Positions 1-7,631 of a DNA stretch of 38,532 nt are shown in pieces. The notes beneath the pieces were generated by a model. It was not told the origin of the DNA. It saw nothing but the letters and a program-made list of their open reading frames with translations, and made no database searches. This stretch comes from an uncultured Bacteroidales bacterium (GTDB lineage: Bacteria > Bacteroidota > Bacteroidia > Bacteroidales > Bacteroidaceae): positions 1 through 38,532 of the forward strand of contig CADBXS010000003.1 of the NCBI GenBank assembly GCA_902798705.1, in the 5' to 3' direction. Position numbers and translations under genes: made by a program. Every line of letters begins with the position of its first letter. The first letter of the stretch is position 1.

Positions 1-72
1 ATAGCTGCCATATATAAGTCAGACATCATGTGGAGAGATTATTCCAAAATGTCAGAGGAAGAGGATATTTGA
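1..72 (+). CDS. 3' end of an unidentified gene (partial)
   Basis: Frame 1 is open from the first base of the window to a TGA at 70-72, giving 23 codons that end in WRDYSKMSEEEDI. The composition (acidic end, aromatic residues, no low-complexity repeat) looks like a genuine protein C-terminus. The repeat-rich spacer begins directly after the stop. The family cannot be named from so short a piece. It could be a chance open frame, since 23 codons without a stop is not rare. Confidence 0.4.
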   Translation: MAAIYKSDIMWRDYSKMSEEEDI

Positions 73-144
73 GGTTCGGGAACTCTTCACCATACGGAGT
101 AACTTTAACCTTAACCCTAGCCTTAACTTTCCATCCGGATGGCA

Positions 145-178
145 GTTATCGTTATGGTTATCGTTATGGTTGATATGG
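145..178. repeat. 12-bp tandem repeat, about 2.8 copies
   Basis: GTTATCGTTATG occurs at 145-156 and 157-168 exactly, followed by a degenerate third copy (GTTGATATGG, 169-178). Confidence 0.75.
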
Positions 179-199
179 GCGAGGGGAGTAGAATGAAAA

Positions 200-307
200 A
201 ACTCCTTTACTCCTATGCTCCGTAGAAATAATTAAAAACCACAGATGACACAGATTCACGCAGATGGGGTATTTTTTTCCTCTACGGAGTATAGGAGTAT
301 AGGAGTT
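200..307. repeat. 27-bp inverted repeat around a 54-bp centre
   Basis: The arms 200-226 and 281-307 are reverse complements at 25 of 27 positions (cores CTCCGTAGA and TCTACGGAG). The centre carries the AACCACAGAT element. Each arm also contains internal 9-bp repeats of the type ATAGGAGT. It could form a long hairpin in RNA or single-stranded DNA. There is no coding capacity, so it may be a miniature palindromic element. Confidence 0.75.
237..265 (+). repeat. Dispersed AACCACAGAT-type element, copy 1
   Basis: This AACCACAGAT/ACACAGATT-type sequence resembles the reverse complement of 1687-1712, with only a few mismatches over about 26 bases. The two copies lie on either side of mutY in opposite orientation. 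Repeats of this look are common in Bacteroidales spacers. Confidence 0.55.
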
Positions 308-311
308 GTTG

Positions 312-331
312 TTAGCTCGGCGTAGCCAATG
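312..331. repeat. Short dispersed element TTAGCTC...GCCAATG, copy 1
   Basis: The 20 bases at 312-331 match the reverse complement of 34623-34643 apart from one substitution and one single-base gap. At the second site the element interrupts another repeat, so it may be a mobile or copied module. Confidence 0.5.
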
Positions 332-353
332 AGCAGTGAGAAACGAGGAGTTA

Positions 354-413
354 TTCCATCTGGATGGCTTCTCTCTCTATCTCTCCCCTCTCAGGGGAGT
401 TGGAGGGGTCTTT
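354..413. repeat. GC-rich dispersed element overlapping the end of mutY
   Basis: The order of elements (TTCC, GGATGGCTTCTC, CTCCCCT, GGGGAG, TTGGAGGGG, TCTTT) is the same as at 22113-22159, with moderate divergence. CTCCCC and GGGGAG form a small hairpin. The element runs into the mutY reading frame and supplies its stop codon and the last residues (RPLQLP). Confidence 0.6.
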
Positions 414-1446
414 CATTTTCTGATAGGGTTTCCAGGAGGATTTCGACGAGGCGGGGCTTGGCGTGGTCGTCGAGGGAGGATTCGGGAAGCCATTCGTAGG
501 TGGGAGGGAGAGATGGTGGAGAGGGCACTTCCCATAGGTAGAAGTCAGCAAGGAGGATGCGATGGGTGAGGACATGCTTCACTTGCGACTTGAGCAGGGT
601 GAGGGTACCCTCCACGCCTGAGCGATGGATGAAATCGTGAAGCATGGCAGTGGCAGCAGCTGGTGCATCGCTTTCGAAAAGAAGTGGTTCCCATAGTCCT
701 TGCCAGATGTCGCCAGCGGAACGACGATGGAAGGCAGTAGTGCCGTTATAGCGTATATATAAATAGGCAAAGTGGCGCGTCTTGATGGTGAGTTTCTTTT
801 CCTTCACGGGCAGGAGGTCGATACGTCCTGTACGGAGAGCATCGCAGGTGGTGGTGAGGGGACAGAGCACACAACGTGGTGATTGTGGCGTACACTGAAT
901 GGCACCGAAATCCATCATAGCCTGATTGAAAGCGGCTGGTTGGTCGGCAGGAAGGAGTTCGTTGGCAAGAGCTGTGAAGAGTTTTTTGCCTTCGGTGGTA
1001 TTGATAGGTGTGTCGATGCCGAAGTGTCGCGACAGGACTCGATAGACATTACCATCGACGACGGCATGGGGCAAACCAAAAGCAAAAGAGGCAATGGCAG
1101 CGGCGGTGTAGTCGCCTACTCCTTTGAGGGAACGAATGCCTTCATAAGTGCGAGGAAAACCACCCATCTGCACAATCTGCTTGGCAGCTGCATGGAGGTT
1201 GCGGGCACGACTGTAATAGCCGAGTCCTTGCCACAGGCGCAGCACTTCGTCCTCGGAGGCAGCAGCGAGTTCCTCAACGGTGGGCCAACGCTGCACGAAT
1301 CGCTCCCAATACGTCCATCCCTGCTGTATGCGCGTCTGCTGCAAGATGACTTCGCTCAGCCAAATCAGGTATGGGTCGTGGGTGTCGCGCCACGGCAACT
1401 CACGGCGATTTTCTGCATACCAGCGAAGGAGGGTGTTCGAGAACAT
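391..1446 (-). CDS. mutY: A/G-specific adenine DNA glycosylase MutY
   Basis: This cytoplasmic base-excision repair enzyme removes adenine mispaired with guanine or 8-oxoguanine. The 351-residue length is normal for the family. The helix-hairpin-helix glycosylase domain spans about residues 5-205: SEVILQQTR carries the catalytic-type Glu32, LKGVGDYTAAA is the hairpin loop, and VVDGNV carries Asp131. The iron-sulfur ligands are Cys185, 192, 195 and 201 with the classic 6-2-5 spacing. Residues about 224-345 form the divergent Nudix-like 8-oxoG recognition domain. It is a single gene with no operon partner in the window. The stop codon and final residues are provided by a dispersed GC-rich repeat, so the natural C-terminus may differ slightly in relatives. 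Identification is firm from motifs. Confidence 0.95.
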   Translation of the reverse strand: MFSNTLLRWYAENRRELPWRDTHDPYLIWLSEVILQQTRIQQGWTYWERFVQRWPTVEELAAASEDEVLRLWQGLGYYSRARNLHAAAKQIVQMGGFPRTYEGIRSLKGVGDYTAAAIASFAFGLPHAVVDGNVYRVLSRHFGIDTPINTTEGKKLFTALANELLPADQPAAFNQAMMDFGAIQCTPQSPRCVLCPLTTTCDALRTGRIDLLPVKEKKLTIKTRHFAYLYIRYNGTTAFHRRSAGDIWQGLWEPLLFESDAPAAATAMLHDFIHRSGVEGTLTLLKSQVKHVLTHRILLADFYLWEVPSPPSLPPTYEWLPESSLDDHAKPRLVEILLETLSENERPLQLP

Positions 1447-1483
1447 GGATTAATCTGATGGATAATGGATGATGAATGTTTTG

Positions 1484-1491
1484 CAAAGGTA
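1484..1491 (-). promoter_or_regulatory. Probable -7 box for mutY
   Basis: The reverse complement reads TACCTTTG, matching the Bacteroidetes TAnnTTTG box about 38 bp upstream of the mutY start. No TTTG lies at the ideal 19-bp spacing upstream, so only the -7 element is supported. Confidence 0.45.
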
Positions 1492-1535
1492 ATGAATTAT
1501 TGTTAGGGCAGCACGACAAAAACAGGATTTTTTTG

Positions 1536-1680
1536 AAACCACGAATTTCTCGAATTAAACGAATTTATTGATTTAATTATATCGAATTTCTCTAATTTGA
1601 AAAATGCCAGCATTTTTATTCGTGAAATATCAATAAATAGTCTTTTAAAGAATTCGTTTAATTCGAGAAATTCGTGGTTT
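1536..1680. repeat. Element with perfect 30-bp terminal inverted repeats, copy A
   Basis: Bases 1536-1565 and 1651-1680 are exact reverse complements over 30 positions (AAACCACGAATTTC ... GAAATTCGTGGTTT). The 85-bp centre contains a second hairpin, AAAAATGCCAGCATTTTT. A diverged copy with the same centre lies at 34506-34664. With 1447-1535 and 1681-1716 this makes up the gene-free stretch between mutY and the next terminator. There is no open frame, so it is a non-coding repeat. Confidence 0.85.
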
Positions 1681-1686
1681 TAATTA

Positions 1687-1712
1687 TCCGTAAATCTGTG
1701 TAATCTATGGTT
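1687..1712 (-). repeat. Dispersed AACCATAGAT-type element, copy 2
   Basis: The reverse complement of the 237-265 element, with several substitutions. It directly follows the 30-bp inverted repeat and precedes the terminator hairpin. Confidence 0.5.
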
Positions 1713-1716
1713 AAAT

Positions 1717-1748
1717 AAAAGGCTCGACAACGGGGAGGTTGTCGAGCC
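1717..1748 (-). terminator. Intrinsic terminator of the large secreted-protein gene
   Basis: GGCTCGACAAC and GTTGTCGAGCC (1721-1731 and 1738-1748) form a perfect 11-bp stem with a 6-base loop. On the minus strand the stem is followed by TTTTATTT. It lies about 65 bp beyond the stop codon of the gene ending at 1814. Confidence 0.85.
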
Positions 1749-1813
1749 AAATACTTATTGAGATGGGCGGACAATGCGTTTGTCCGCGAATCTAAGAAAG
1801 GAGAATGTTATGA

Positions 1814-4800
1814 TTACTTCTTGATGAACATCTTCTTGCCATCAATGATGTAAACACCACTGTTGTTGACAGTCTTCAGACGCTGACCAGAGAGAGTGAA
1901 GATGTTCTCTGCATTCTCGAGGAGTGCGTCGATACCAACGCGGTTAGCGATGCAGTCGATGCCCACAGCGTCGGAGTACTGAACGAGTGTCCAGAGAGAC
2001 TTGTCGCTCTGACCCTTGTTGCCGTAGCAAGAAGCACCTACTTCTGCGCCGTCGGTACCAATGAGACCGTAAGGAGTGCGGATAGTGTAGTAAACTTCAC
2101 CACCAACCTCTACAGGAGAAACTACGAGTACGGAACGCTTTTCGTAGTCAACAGACATCGACCATTCGTCAGTGCCAGCCATACCTACGTACTCACGGCC
2201 ATTGCCATAGTAGAATCCACCTTCAGCAGGAGTGAATGTGAGGTTTGCAGCATCCTCAACCTTTTCGCCAAGACATACACTGCCAGATGCAACGCTGAGT
2301 ACATAGCCTGTTTCCTTCTGGATGAAGACGTATGCTACACCGTTCTCAGGAGTTGTTGCAGAGTTCTTGTAAGTAGCAGTTGCAGCAGCGAGTGCGTCGA
2401 TAGCGTTCTGCAGTTCTTCGTCGGTTGCGCCTGACTTATCAGCAACAGCGTTAGCGTCGTCAACAGCAGAAGTGTAAGCATCAACAGCTGTTTCAGGGAT
2501 GAAGAAGAGGCCATCGCCTACACCTTCGCGAGCGTTGATGATTGCATTAGCACTTGCGATAGCAGCATCGAGTTGTTCTGCGAGAGTAGATTCACCGATA
2601 GTCCAGAGAGCACGGTCGCCAACACCATTAGGAGACTTGTCAGCGTAGCAAGCAGCGCCCACGTCAGTGCCATCAGTACCAATCATGTTGTTTGCATTGT
2701 TGAACTTAGCGAATGTGTAGAACACACCGTCTTCAGTCTCGTATGGAGAGATGATCCATTCGTACTTCTTGTCGGCAGCGTTCGACATAGTCCAGTTGTT
2801 AGAGCCCTGGAAGCCTACGTACTCAGCACCGTTGGTGATGAAGTAACCACCGTTCTCGCCTGGTTCGAATGTAACAAATTCTTTGTTCTCGCCGAGCTTG
2901 ACACCCTGTGCCACATTCATGTAGAGGTTAGAAGCCTTCTGCTGGATGTAGTACTTCTTGCCAGCGATTGGAGTGAAGCCAGTGTCCTTCGTATAAACAG
3001 CGTTCTTGTAAGAGAGCCAGCTGATGTTGTTGTCTTCAGCGACGGTGTAAGTAACTACGAGGTTACCGTCAGCATCAGCTTGTCCAACAGCTGTGAAGGT
3101 GTCGATGTAGAACATGGAAGCACCATCGTTGTAGTTGAACTCCTTACCAGTAGTAACGTCAACAGCTTCGCCATCACCTACCTGGAGAGTGATACCACGA
3201 GGAGTTTCGCCATTTGTAACAGCACCATCGTTCAAACGAACGCGGGTGAGGATAGAAACATTGTAAGTAGCACCTGGCTCGAGGTTAGGAATCGTTGCAG
3301 TGAGCGTATTAGCTCCAAGAGCATTACCATCACCAGTCCAGTACTCGAAGAATGGAACCTTGAAGTTAGAGCCATCGGCATCGCCTTCTACAGACCAAGT
3401 GTTGATGTAGAGTGCAGTGGTGTAGTCAACACAAGGAGTTTCGCCGATAGTCCAAACAGAGAGGAGGAGGTTGTCGATTGTGTTAGCATCATCGTGCCAC
3501 CCCGAGTTCCAAACAGTGTTCTTGTACTCGTTAGCCTCAGCGAGAGTGAGTGTACCATCGTCGTACTTAGCCTTGATAGCATCGAATGCTTCCTTGAAGG
3601 TGGCGTAAGCTTCTTCTGTGTAGAAGTTCGTGCTATTCATTTCCTGTTCAACAGAAGCGATAACTGCATCGAGCGCAGCCTTTTCTGCGATGGAAGCCTT
3701 AGCAGCCTCAGTAGCAGCAACGAGTGCAGTAATGGCAGAAGAGAGAGATGCTGGGTCAGCCTTATCAACTTCAGCAGCGATAGCAGCCTGAAGAGCAGCA
3801 AGAACCTCTGCATCCATCTTAGCGCTCTGGTCAACAGCCTGAGCTTCAGCCAAAGCAGCGTCGTAAGCAGCAACGAGAGCGTCGATGCTGAAGTCGCCAG
3901 TGCGAGTGAGCTTGAATGGACCACCAATGAACCAAGACTGCTTCAGTGTGTGAGTACCCTTGAAGCCGATTGTTACAACAGTGTTGTCCTCAGCAACAGC
4001 AAATTCGAGGGAGTTGAGGTAGTAGCCCTTGTCGAATGCAGCCGAAGCCTCGCCCATGCTGTTAGGATATGCAGTGAGCTTGTCGTCGAGAGCGATGCCA
4101 CCGAGTGTAGCAACAGGAGTGCTGAAGCCACCAGCTACGAGGTTAGCATTCGAAATAGAAGGGTCGGTGTCGGCAGCGATACCATAGCGATAGAAGCCAT
4201 AAGCATCGAGACGATAAGTACCAGCAGGGAGTGTTACATCCTGAAGGAGAGAGAAGTCAGTGAGTTCGAGAGAACCCCATCCAGCGTATGCTTCGATAGC
4301 CTTTGGTTCGCCAGAAGCGTTACTCCAGTTACCACCGTTAGCAGCAAGAGTCCAACCTTCCTGGTTCTGCTCGAAATCTGCATTAACGATGAGGTCGGTG
4401 TAGTCGAGCTTGTTAGCGTTGTAGATAACCACATTGGTTACACCGAGAGTAGTCAAGTCAGTCTCATCACCTGGAAGAACGAACATGGTTTCTGCACCAC
4501 CTTCACCATAGTTGACGAAGAGGATAGCGTTGCTGTTAGCATTTGCGCGAACGATAGAGTCAGTGTATTCACCATCATATACCTTATTATAAGTGAATAC
4601 ATTCATCACAGTTTCGTTGTCGTCGTAAGTGCCAGTAGCATCTGTTACATGAACAACCATTTCACCACTTTCAGTGACAACAACACGGCGAGTACGAGAA
4701 ACAGCCAATGGGTTGCCATTGAGTGTTACGTTGTAAGCAGTGTAAGGGATAGTCAACTGAGTTGGGAGACCTGCTGTAGTGGAGAGGAGTGAGTAAGTTG

Positions 4801-5908
4801 GCTGATAAACGCCATCCACCTCAGTAAGAGTAGCAAATGTTACGACAGGAGCATTGAGCTTCATTGGAACACCTGCCTCGATGGTTGTTTCTGCCACTTC
4901 AGAAACGAGGTCGTTATAAACTGCGATTGCCTTGATGGTAGTAGTTGCGTCAATCACGAAAGGCTCTGTATATTGAGTGCTTTCAACGGTTGGTTCGCTG
5001 CCATCGAGAGTGTAGTAAGCAGTCTGCTCGTGGTTCTTGTTGGTGAGACCAGCATTGATTTGGATAGTACGCTCGCCACCCTTTGTTGCAATGATAGAGA
5101 AGGTTGGAGCAATTGCTTCCTCAGCAATCATTACTGGCGAATAGATAGCACCGTAAACGAGTGCATCACCTGCTGCACCACTATAGATAGTGGAGAGGTC
5201 GCCGATAACACCAGTTCCAGCAGTGCAATAAGCGGTATTCAAATAGTAGTCCTTGATTTCATCACCATGACTTCTGTCGAAGGTGAGAGCAGCAATACTA
5301 CCCTTCTTTGAATAGCGGAGACGATAGCCGTAAGTCTTGTCAATACGAGTGAGACCTACACCTTCTGCCAAATAGATGGTGTTACCATTCTGGATGTTGA
5401 GGATGTCCCAAGTGACATTGGCAGCTGTCAGGATATTGACATGTGGAGCGGACCAACCTGCCCAAGTTTCAGAAGCGAGGTCAACGTCATCACCCCAAGT
5501 AGCGTTATAACGCTCTGTGAGTTCGTCCTTCGTCACCTTGGAGAAGTCAACAGTCTCGCGAACGACATAGCTAACTTCGACCTTTTCCTCTGTTGTGCCA
5601 TCCTCATTTTCTACTGTTGTTGTGGTGGTAACTTCATCTGTAGTTGGTTCATAAACTGTTGAAACAGGGAACTCTACAGCTGTTGTGCCATAACCATCAG
5701 CCTTTGCATAGATAGTGAGGATACCCGACTGGTCTGGAGAGAAAGTGTCGCCACTGTTGATAGCCACTTCTGGTCCAGGCTCGCCACCGTTAGGAGTAAC
5801 TACGTAGGAGAGAGTTGGTGAAGACAGGGTTGGAAATGCTCTTCTCGCCAGCTGTCCACTCGTAAGAAGTGAGAGCGATAACAGGAGCATTGAGCGGAGT
5901 CTCAGCAC
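1814..5908 (-). CDS. C-terminal part of a frame-split giant secreted modular protein
   Basis: This is the main body of a secreted protein whose N-terminus lies in another frame (5790-7385). The nominal 1364 residues begin at an ATG inside the overlap. Roughly the first 25, although hydrophobic, are an out-of-frame shadow and not a signal peptide. In order: about 265-345 a chitobiase C-terminal-like segment (YYTLDGSEPT ... IKAIAVYN); 505-670 a carbohydrate-binding-like beta-sandwich (NADFEQNQEGW ... GGPFKLTRTGD); 673-800 FIVAR-like alanine-rich helices; about 983-1106 and 1191-1309 two related beta modules (EYVGFQG/EYVGMAG; MIGTDG/LIGTDG) with helices between; 1330-1364 a tail like type IX sorting domains (IFTLSGQRL ... 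GVYIIDGKK). No catalytic motif was recognised. It is probably a surface or exported binding protein. Low-complexity helices make naming risky. Confidence 0.75.
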   Translation of the reverse strand: MLRLRSMLLLSLSLLTSGQLARRAFPTLSSPTLSYVVTPNGGEPGPEVAINSGDTFSPDQSGILTIYAKADGYGTTAVEFPVSTVYEPTTDEVTTTTTVENEDGTTEEKVEVSYVVRETVDFSKVTKDELTERYNATWGDDVDLASETWAGWSAPHVNILTAANVTWDILNIQNGNTIYLAEGVGLTRIDKTYGYRLRYSKKGSIAALTFDRSHGDEIKDYYLNTAYCTAGTGVIGDLSTIYSGAAGDALVYGAIYSPVMIAEEAIAPTFSIIATKGGERTIQINAGLTNKNHEQTAYYTLDGSEPTVESTQYTEPFVIDATTTIKAIAVYNDLVSEVAETTIEAGVPMKLNAPVVTFATLTEVDGVYQPTYSLLSTTAGLPTQLTIPYTAYNVTLNGNPLAVSRTRRVVVTESGEMVVHVTDATGTYDDNETVMNVFTYNKVYDGEYTDSIVRANANSNAILFVNYGEGGAETMFVLPGDETDLTTLGVTNVVIYNANKLDYTDLIVNADFEQNQEGWTLAANGGNWSNASGEPKAIEAYAGWGSLELTDFSLLQDVTLPAGTYRLDAYGFYRYGIAADTDPSISNANLVAGGFSTPVATLGGIALDDKLTAYPNSMGEASAAFDKGYYLNSLEFAVAEDNTVVTIGFKGTHTLKQSWFIGGPFKLTRTGDFSIDALVAAYDAALAEAQAVDQSAKMDAEVLAALQAAIAAEVDKADPASLSSAITALVAATEAAKASIAEKAALDAVIASVEQEMNSTNFYTEEAYATFKEAFDAIKAKYDDGTLTLAEANEYKNTVWNSGWHDDANTIDNLLLSVWTIGETPCVDYTTALYINTWSVEGDADGSNFKVPFFEYWTGDGNALGANTLTATIPNLEPGATYNVSILTRVRLNDGAVTNGETPRGITLQVGDGEAVDVTTGKEFNYNDGASMFYIDTFTAVGQADADGNLVVTYTVAEDNNISWLSYKNAVYTKDTGFTPIAGKKYYIQQKASNLYMNVAQGVKLGENKEFVTFEPGENGGYFITNGAEYVGFQGSNNWTMSNAADKKYEWIISPYETEDGVFYTFAKFNNANNMIGTDGTDVGAACYADKSPNGVGDRALWTIGESTLAEQLDAAIASANAIINAREGVGDGLFFIPETAVDAYTSAVDDANAVADKSGATDEELQNAIDALAAATATYKNSATTPENGVAYVFIQKETGYVLSVASGSVCLGEKVEDAANLTFTPAEGGFYYGNGREYVGMAGTDEWSMSVDYEKRSVLVVSPVEVGGEVYYTIRTPYGLIGTDGAEVGASCYGNKGQSDKSLWTLVQYSDAVGIDCIANRVGIDALLENAENIFTLSGQRLKTVNNSGVYIIDGKKMFIKK

Positions 5909-7385
5909 CAGTTATCTGCTGCTCGATAATGGAAGAAGCAGTTTCACCATCAGCAAGAACTGCGTATGCAAAGAGTTTACCAGCTGTGCTTGCCTCAACA
6001 TCCACTTCGTCACCGTCTGCGTATGGAAGAGCAGACCAAGCATCGGAACCCATTTCTGGAGCTTCGTCAGCTGGAACGGTGGTGTAGTAGAGTGTACCTT
6101 CGCCATTGTTGTTCACAATGGTGTAAGTCTGGCTTGCGCCGTAGAGAGACTTGAAAACGAATTCAGGGTCCTCAGAAACAGCACCATCCACCCACTGGTA
6201 AACGCTGATGTTGTCGATGTTCACATAACCAGAACCACGACCGAGGAGGGTGTAGATACCTGTAACTGCATTGCTTGCATCCTCAGCAAGAGTACGAACG
6301 TTCACAATGTCGTCGCTTGTATCCTCTGGAGTACCATTGTCGATAGTAGTAGTGACTGTACGGTCATCAACATTGATGGTGTAGTGCATCCATTCAGGAG
6401 CGATGGTTGCAGTCTTAGTACCCTCTGTTACGCCATAGTCTGCATTCAGATAGAAAGTAGTGTTGTCACCTGTGTAGGTAGGGAGCCACTCCTGGAAGAG
6501 ATATTCACTGCCAGTGTAAGTGGCATTGTTCGCCAACTTCGTGTCGGCAGCAGTCGTCACTACAAACTGACTGGCACTGCGGTCTGTGACATTACCACCC
6601 TTGATTTGAGCATCAAACTCGATGGAATAGTTGGAAACACCTTCCAGATTGAGTCCGCTGAAAGTAGTGTAGGCACTACGGTTACCACTACCAGAAACAG
6701 TGAGGTTGATGTACTGACCATAAACCTCGTCACCAGTCTTCAACGCTGGAGTGATGTTTGGAGCAGTCCATGCGCTGGCATCAGCAGCACCTTCATAGTT
6801 CTGAGTGTAGAGGTTCTTTTTTGCCTTCTGAGCAGGAGTAATCATCTCCACCTTCTTGATAGCCGTGTAAGGACCATAAGAAGTGAGGATGAAACCATCA
6901 GCTGCTGCAACTGCTATGTAGCAGTCAAGCTCAGCATTCTTAGCAATGATAGCATCAACTGGCATGGCATTGCCTTCAAGGTCGATGGCATTGTCATTCA
7001 GAATTTTCCAGTCAACGGCACTGCCGTAGATTTTCACTGTGTCGCCAGCGGCTACGTTGTATGCCATGTAAGAAGTCTTACCGGCACTCACGAACCAAGG
7101 ACGACTTGCATCACGGAACCAGAAGTTATTGCCGTTTCCACCCTGCCAGAGAGCAGCAACGCGTTCCTTCACGTTCACGCCGATGAGACCACTTGAAGTA
7201 GTAAATGCAGAGATGTTGTTCAACGTCTTTCCTGCGTAGTCAACTCCTGTTTCGCCAGCAACCACTGTTGTGTAGCCACCAGCCAGAAGTGCATCGAAGT
7301 CAATCGTAAACGTCTTCTGAGCATTTACCGTCATTGCGAACATTCCAACAAGAAGTGCTGCAATGAATGAAGTAAATCTTTTCAT
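5790..7385 (-). CDS. N-terminal part of the frame-split giant secreted protein
   Basis: The 531 residues start with a clear signal peptide (MKRFTSFIAALLVG ... VNAQ, cleavage after about residue 22). Two or more beta-rich modules follow, including a concanavalin-like or laminin-like stretch around 190-410 (NYEGAADASAW ... YVNIDNISVYQW). An FN3-like segment at 415-490 (GTLYYTTVPADE) is followed by another start of that type (APVIALTSYEWTAGEKSISNP). After this the frame runs only about 12 unrelated residues to a stop, while the partner frame continues smoothly with PTLSYVVTPNGGEPGPEV. The region 1814-7385 is 5572 bases, one more than a multiple of three, so one extra base explains the break. The intact product would have about 1856 residues. 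The break could be a real mutation or a sequence error. Confidence 0.75.
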   Translation of the reverse strand: MKRFTSFIAALLVGMFAMTVNAQKTFTIDFDALLAGGYTTVVAGETGVDYAGKTLNNISAFTTSSGLIGVNVKERVAALWQGGNGNNFWFRDASRPWFVSAGKTSYMAYNVAAGDTVKIYGSAVDWKILNDNAIDLEGNAMPVDAIIAKNAELDCYIAVAAADGFILTSYGPYTAIKKVEMITPAQKAKKNLYTQNYEGAADASAWTAPNITPALKTGDEVYGQYINLTVSGSGNRSAYTTFSGLNLEGVSNYSIEFDAQIKGGNVTDRSASQFVVTTAADTKLANNATYTGSEYLFQEWLPTYTGDNTTFYLNADYGVTEGTKTATIAPEWMHYTINVDDRTVTTTIDNGTPEDTSDDIVNVRTLAEDASNAVTGIYTLLGRGSGYVNIDNISVYQWVDGAVSEDPEFVFKSLYGASQTYTIVNNNGEGTLYYTTVPADEAPEMGSDAWSALPYADGDEVDVEASTAGKLFAYAVLADGETASSIIEQQITGAETPLNAPVIALTSYEWTAGEKSISNPVFTNSLLRSYS

Positions 7386-7457
7386 TTCGCTGTAGATTTA
7401 ATTGATTAGAAAAATTAGTTATTTAGTCACAAAGTTTTTGCGTATTCTTTCACATTG

Positions 7458-7488
7458 CAAATTTAAGATAAATAATTGATTCAAGAAA
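7458..7488 (-). promoter_or_regulatory. Probable promoter of the giant secreted-protein gene
   Basis: On the minus strand TAAATTTG (7458-7465) matches the -7 box. TTTC, one base off the -33 TTTG, lies 19 bp upstream (7485-7488). This gives a leader of about 65 bases before the ATG at 7385. Confidence 0.5.
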
Positions 7489-7574
7489 GCAAATCCGTTC
7501 ATTATTTATAGACTTTCGTGCAATGCGGACATCGTAAAAATCTCGAAAAACAGCGATGGATTCGGCATTTTTCG

Positions 7575-7608
7575 AAAAAAGGCCCAGCACAAAAAATTGT
7601 GCTGAGCC
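7575..7608 (-). terminator. Intrinsic terminator of the 927-residue secreted-protein gene
   Basis: GGCTCAGCACAA pairs with TTGTGCTGGGCC (7581-7608 on the minus strand, one wobble), followed by six T residues (7575-7580). It sits 24 bp after the stop at 7632. Confidence 0.9.
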
Positions 7609-7631
7609 TTCATTATTCTGATAAGCGTTAC

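Larger units (their letters stand above)
73..390. other. Intergenic mosaic of short repeats, no gene
   Basis: This spacer between the partial gene and the end of mutY contains no convincing coding frame. It holds TTAACC-like hexamers (about 101-127), a 12-bp tandem repeat (145-178), a 27-bp inverted repeat (200-226 and 281-307), one copy of an AACCACAGAT element (237-265), a TTAGCTC...GCCAATG element (312-331) and the start of a GC-rich CTCCCC/GGGGAG element (from 354). Several have second copies elsewhere in the window, so the spacer looks built from dispersed elements. Confidence 0.7.

Noticed and set aside
883-1458. 191-codon plus-strand frame opposite mutY
   Set aside because: The minus strand carries intact MutY with all catalytic and iron-sulfur residues; the opposite frame has no domain pattern.
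2573-4792. 739-codon open frame on the plus strand
   Set aside because: It is antisense to the giant secreted-protein gene, is rich in Ser/Val/Glu in the way expected from the mirrored codon bias, and has no signal peptide or domain pattern.
5850-5908. Hydrophobic start of the 1814-5908 frame resembling a signal peptide
   Set aside because: It lies in the overlap where the other frame continues a coherent domain (SAPVIALTSYEWTAGEKS is read there), so the leucine-rich start is an out-of-frame shadow.
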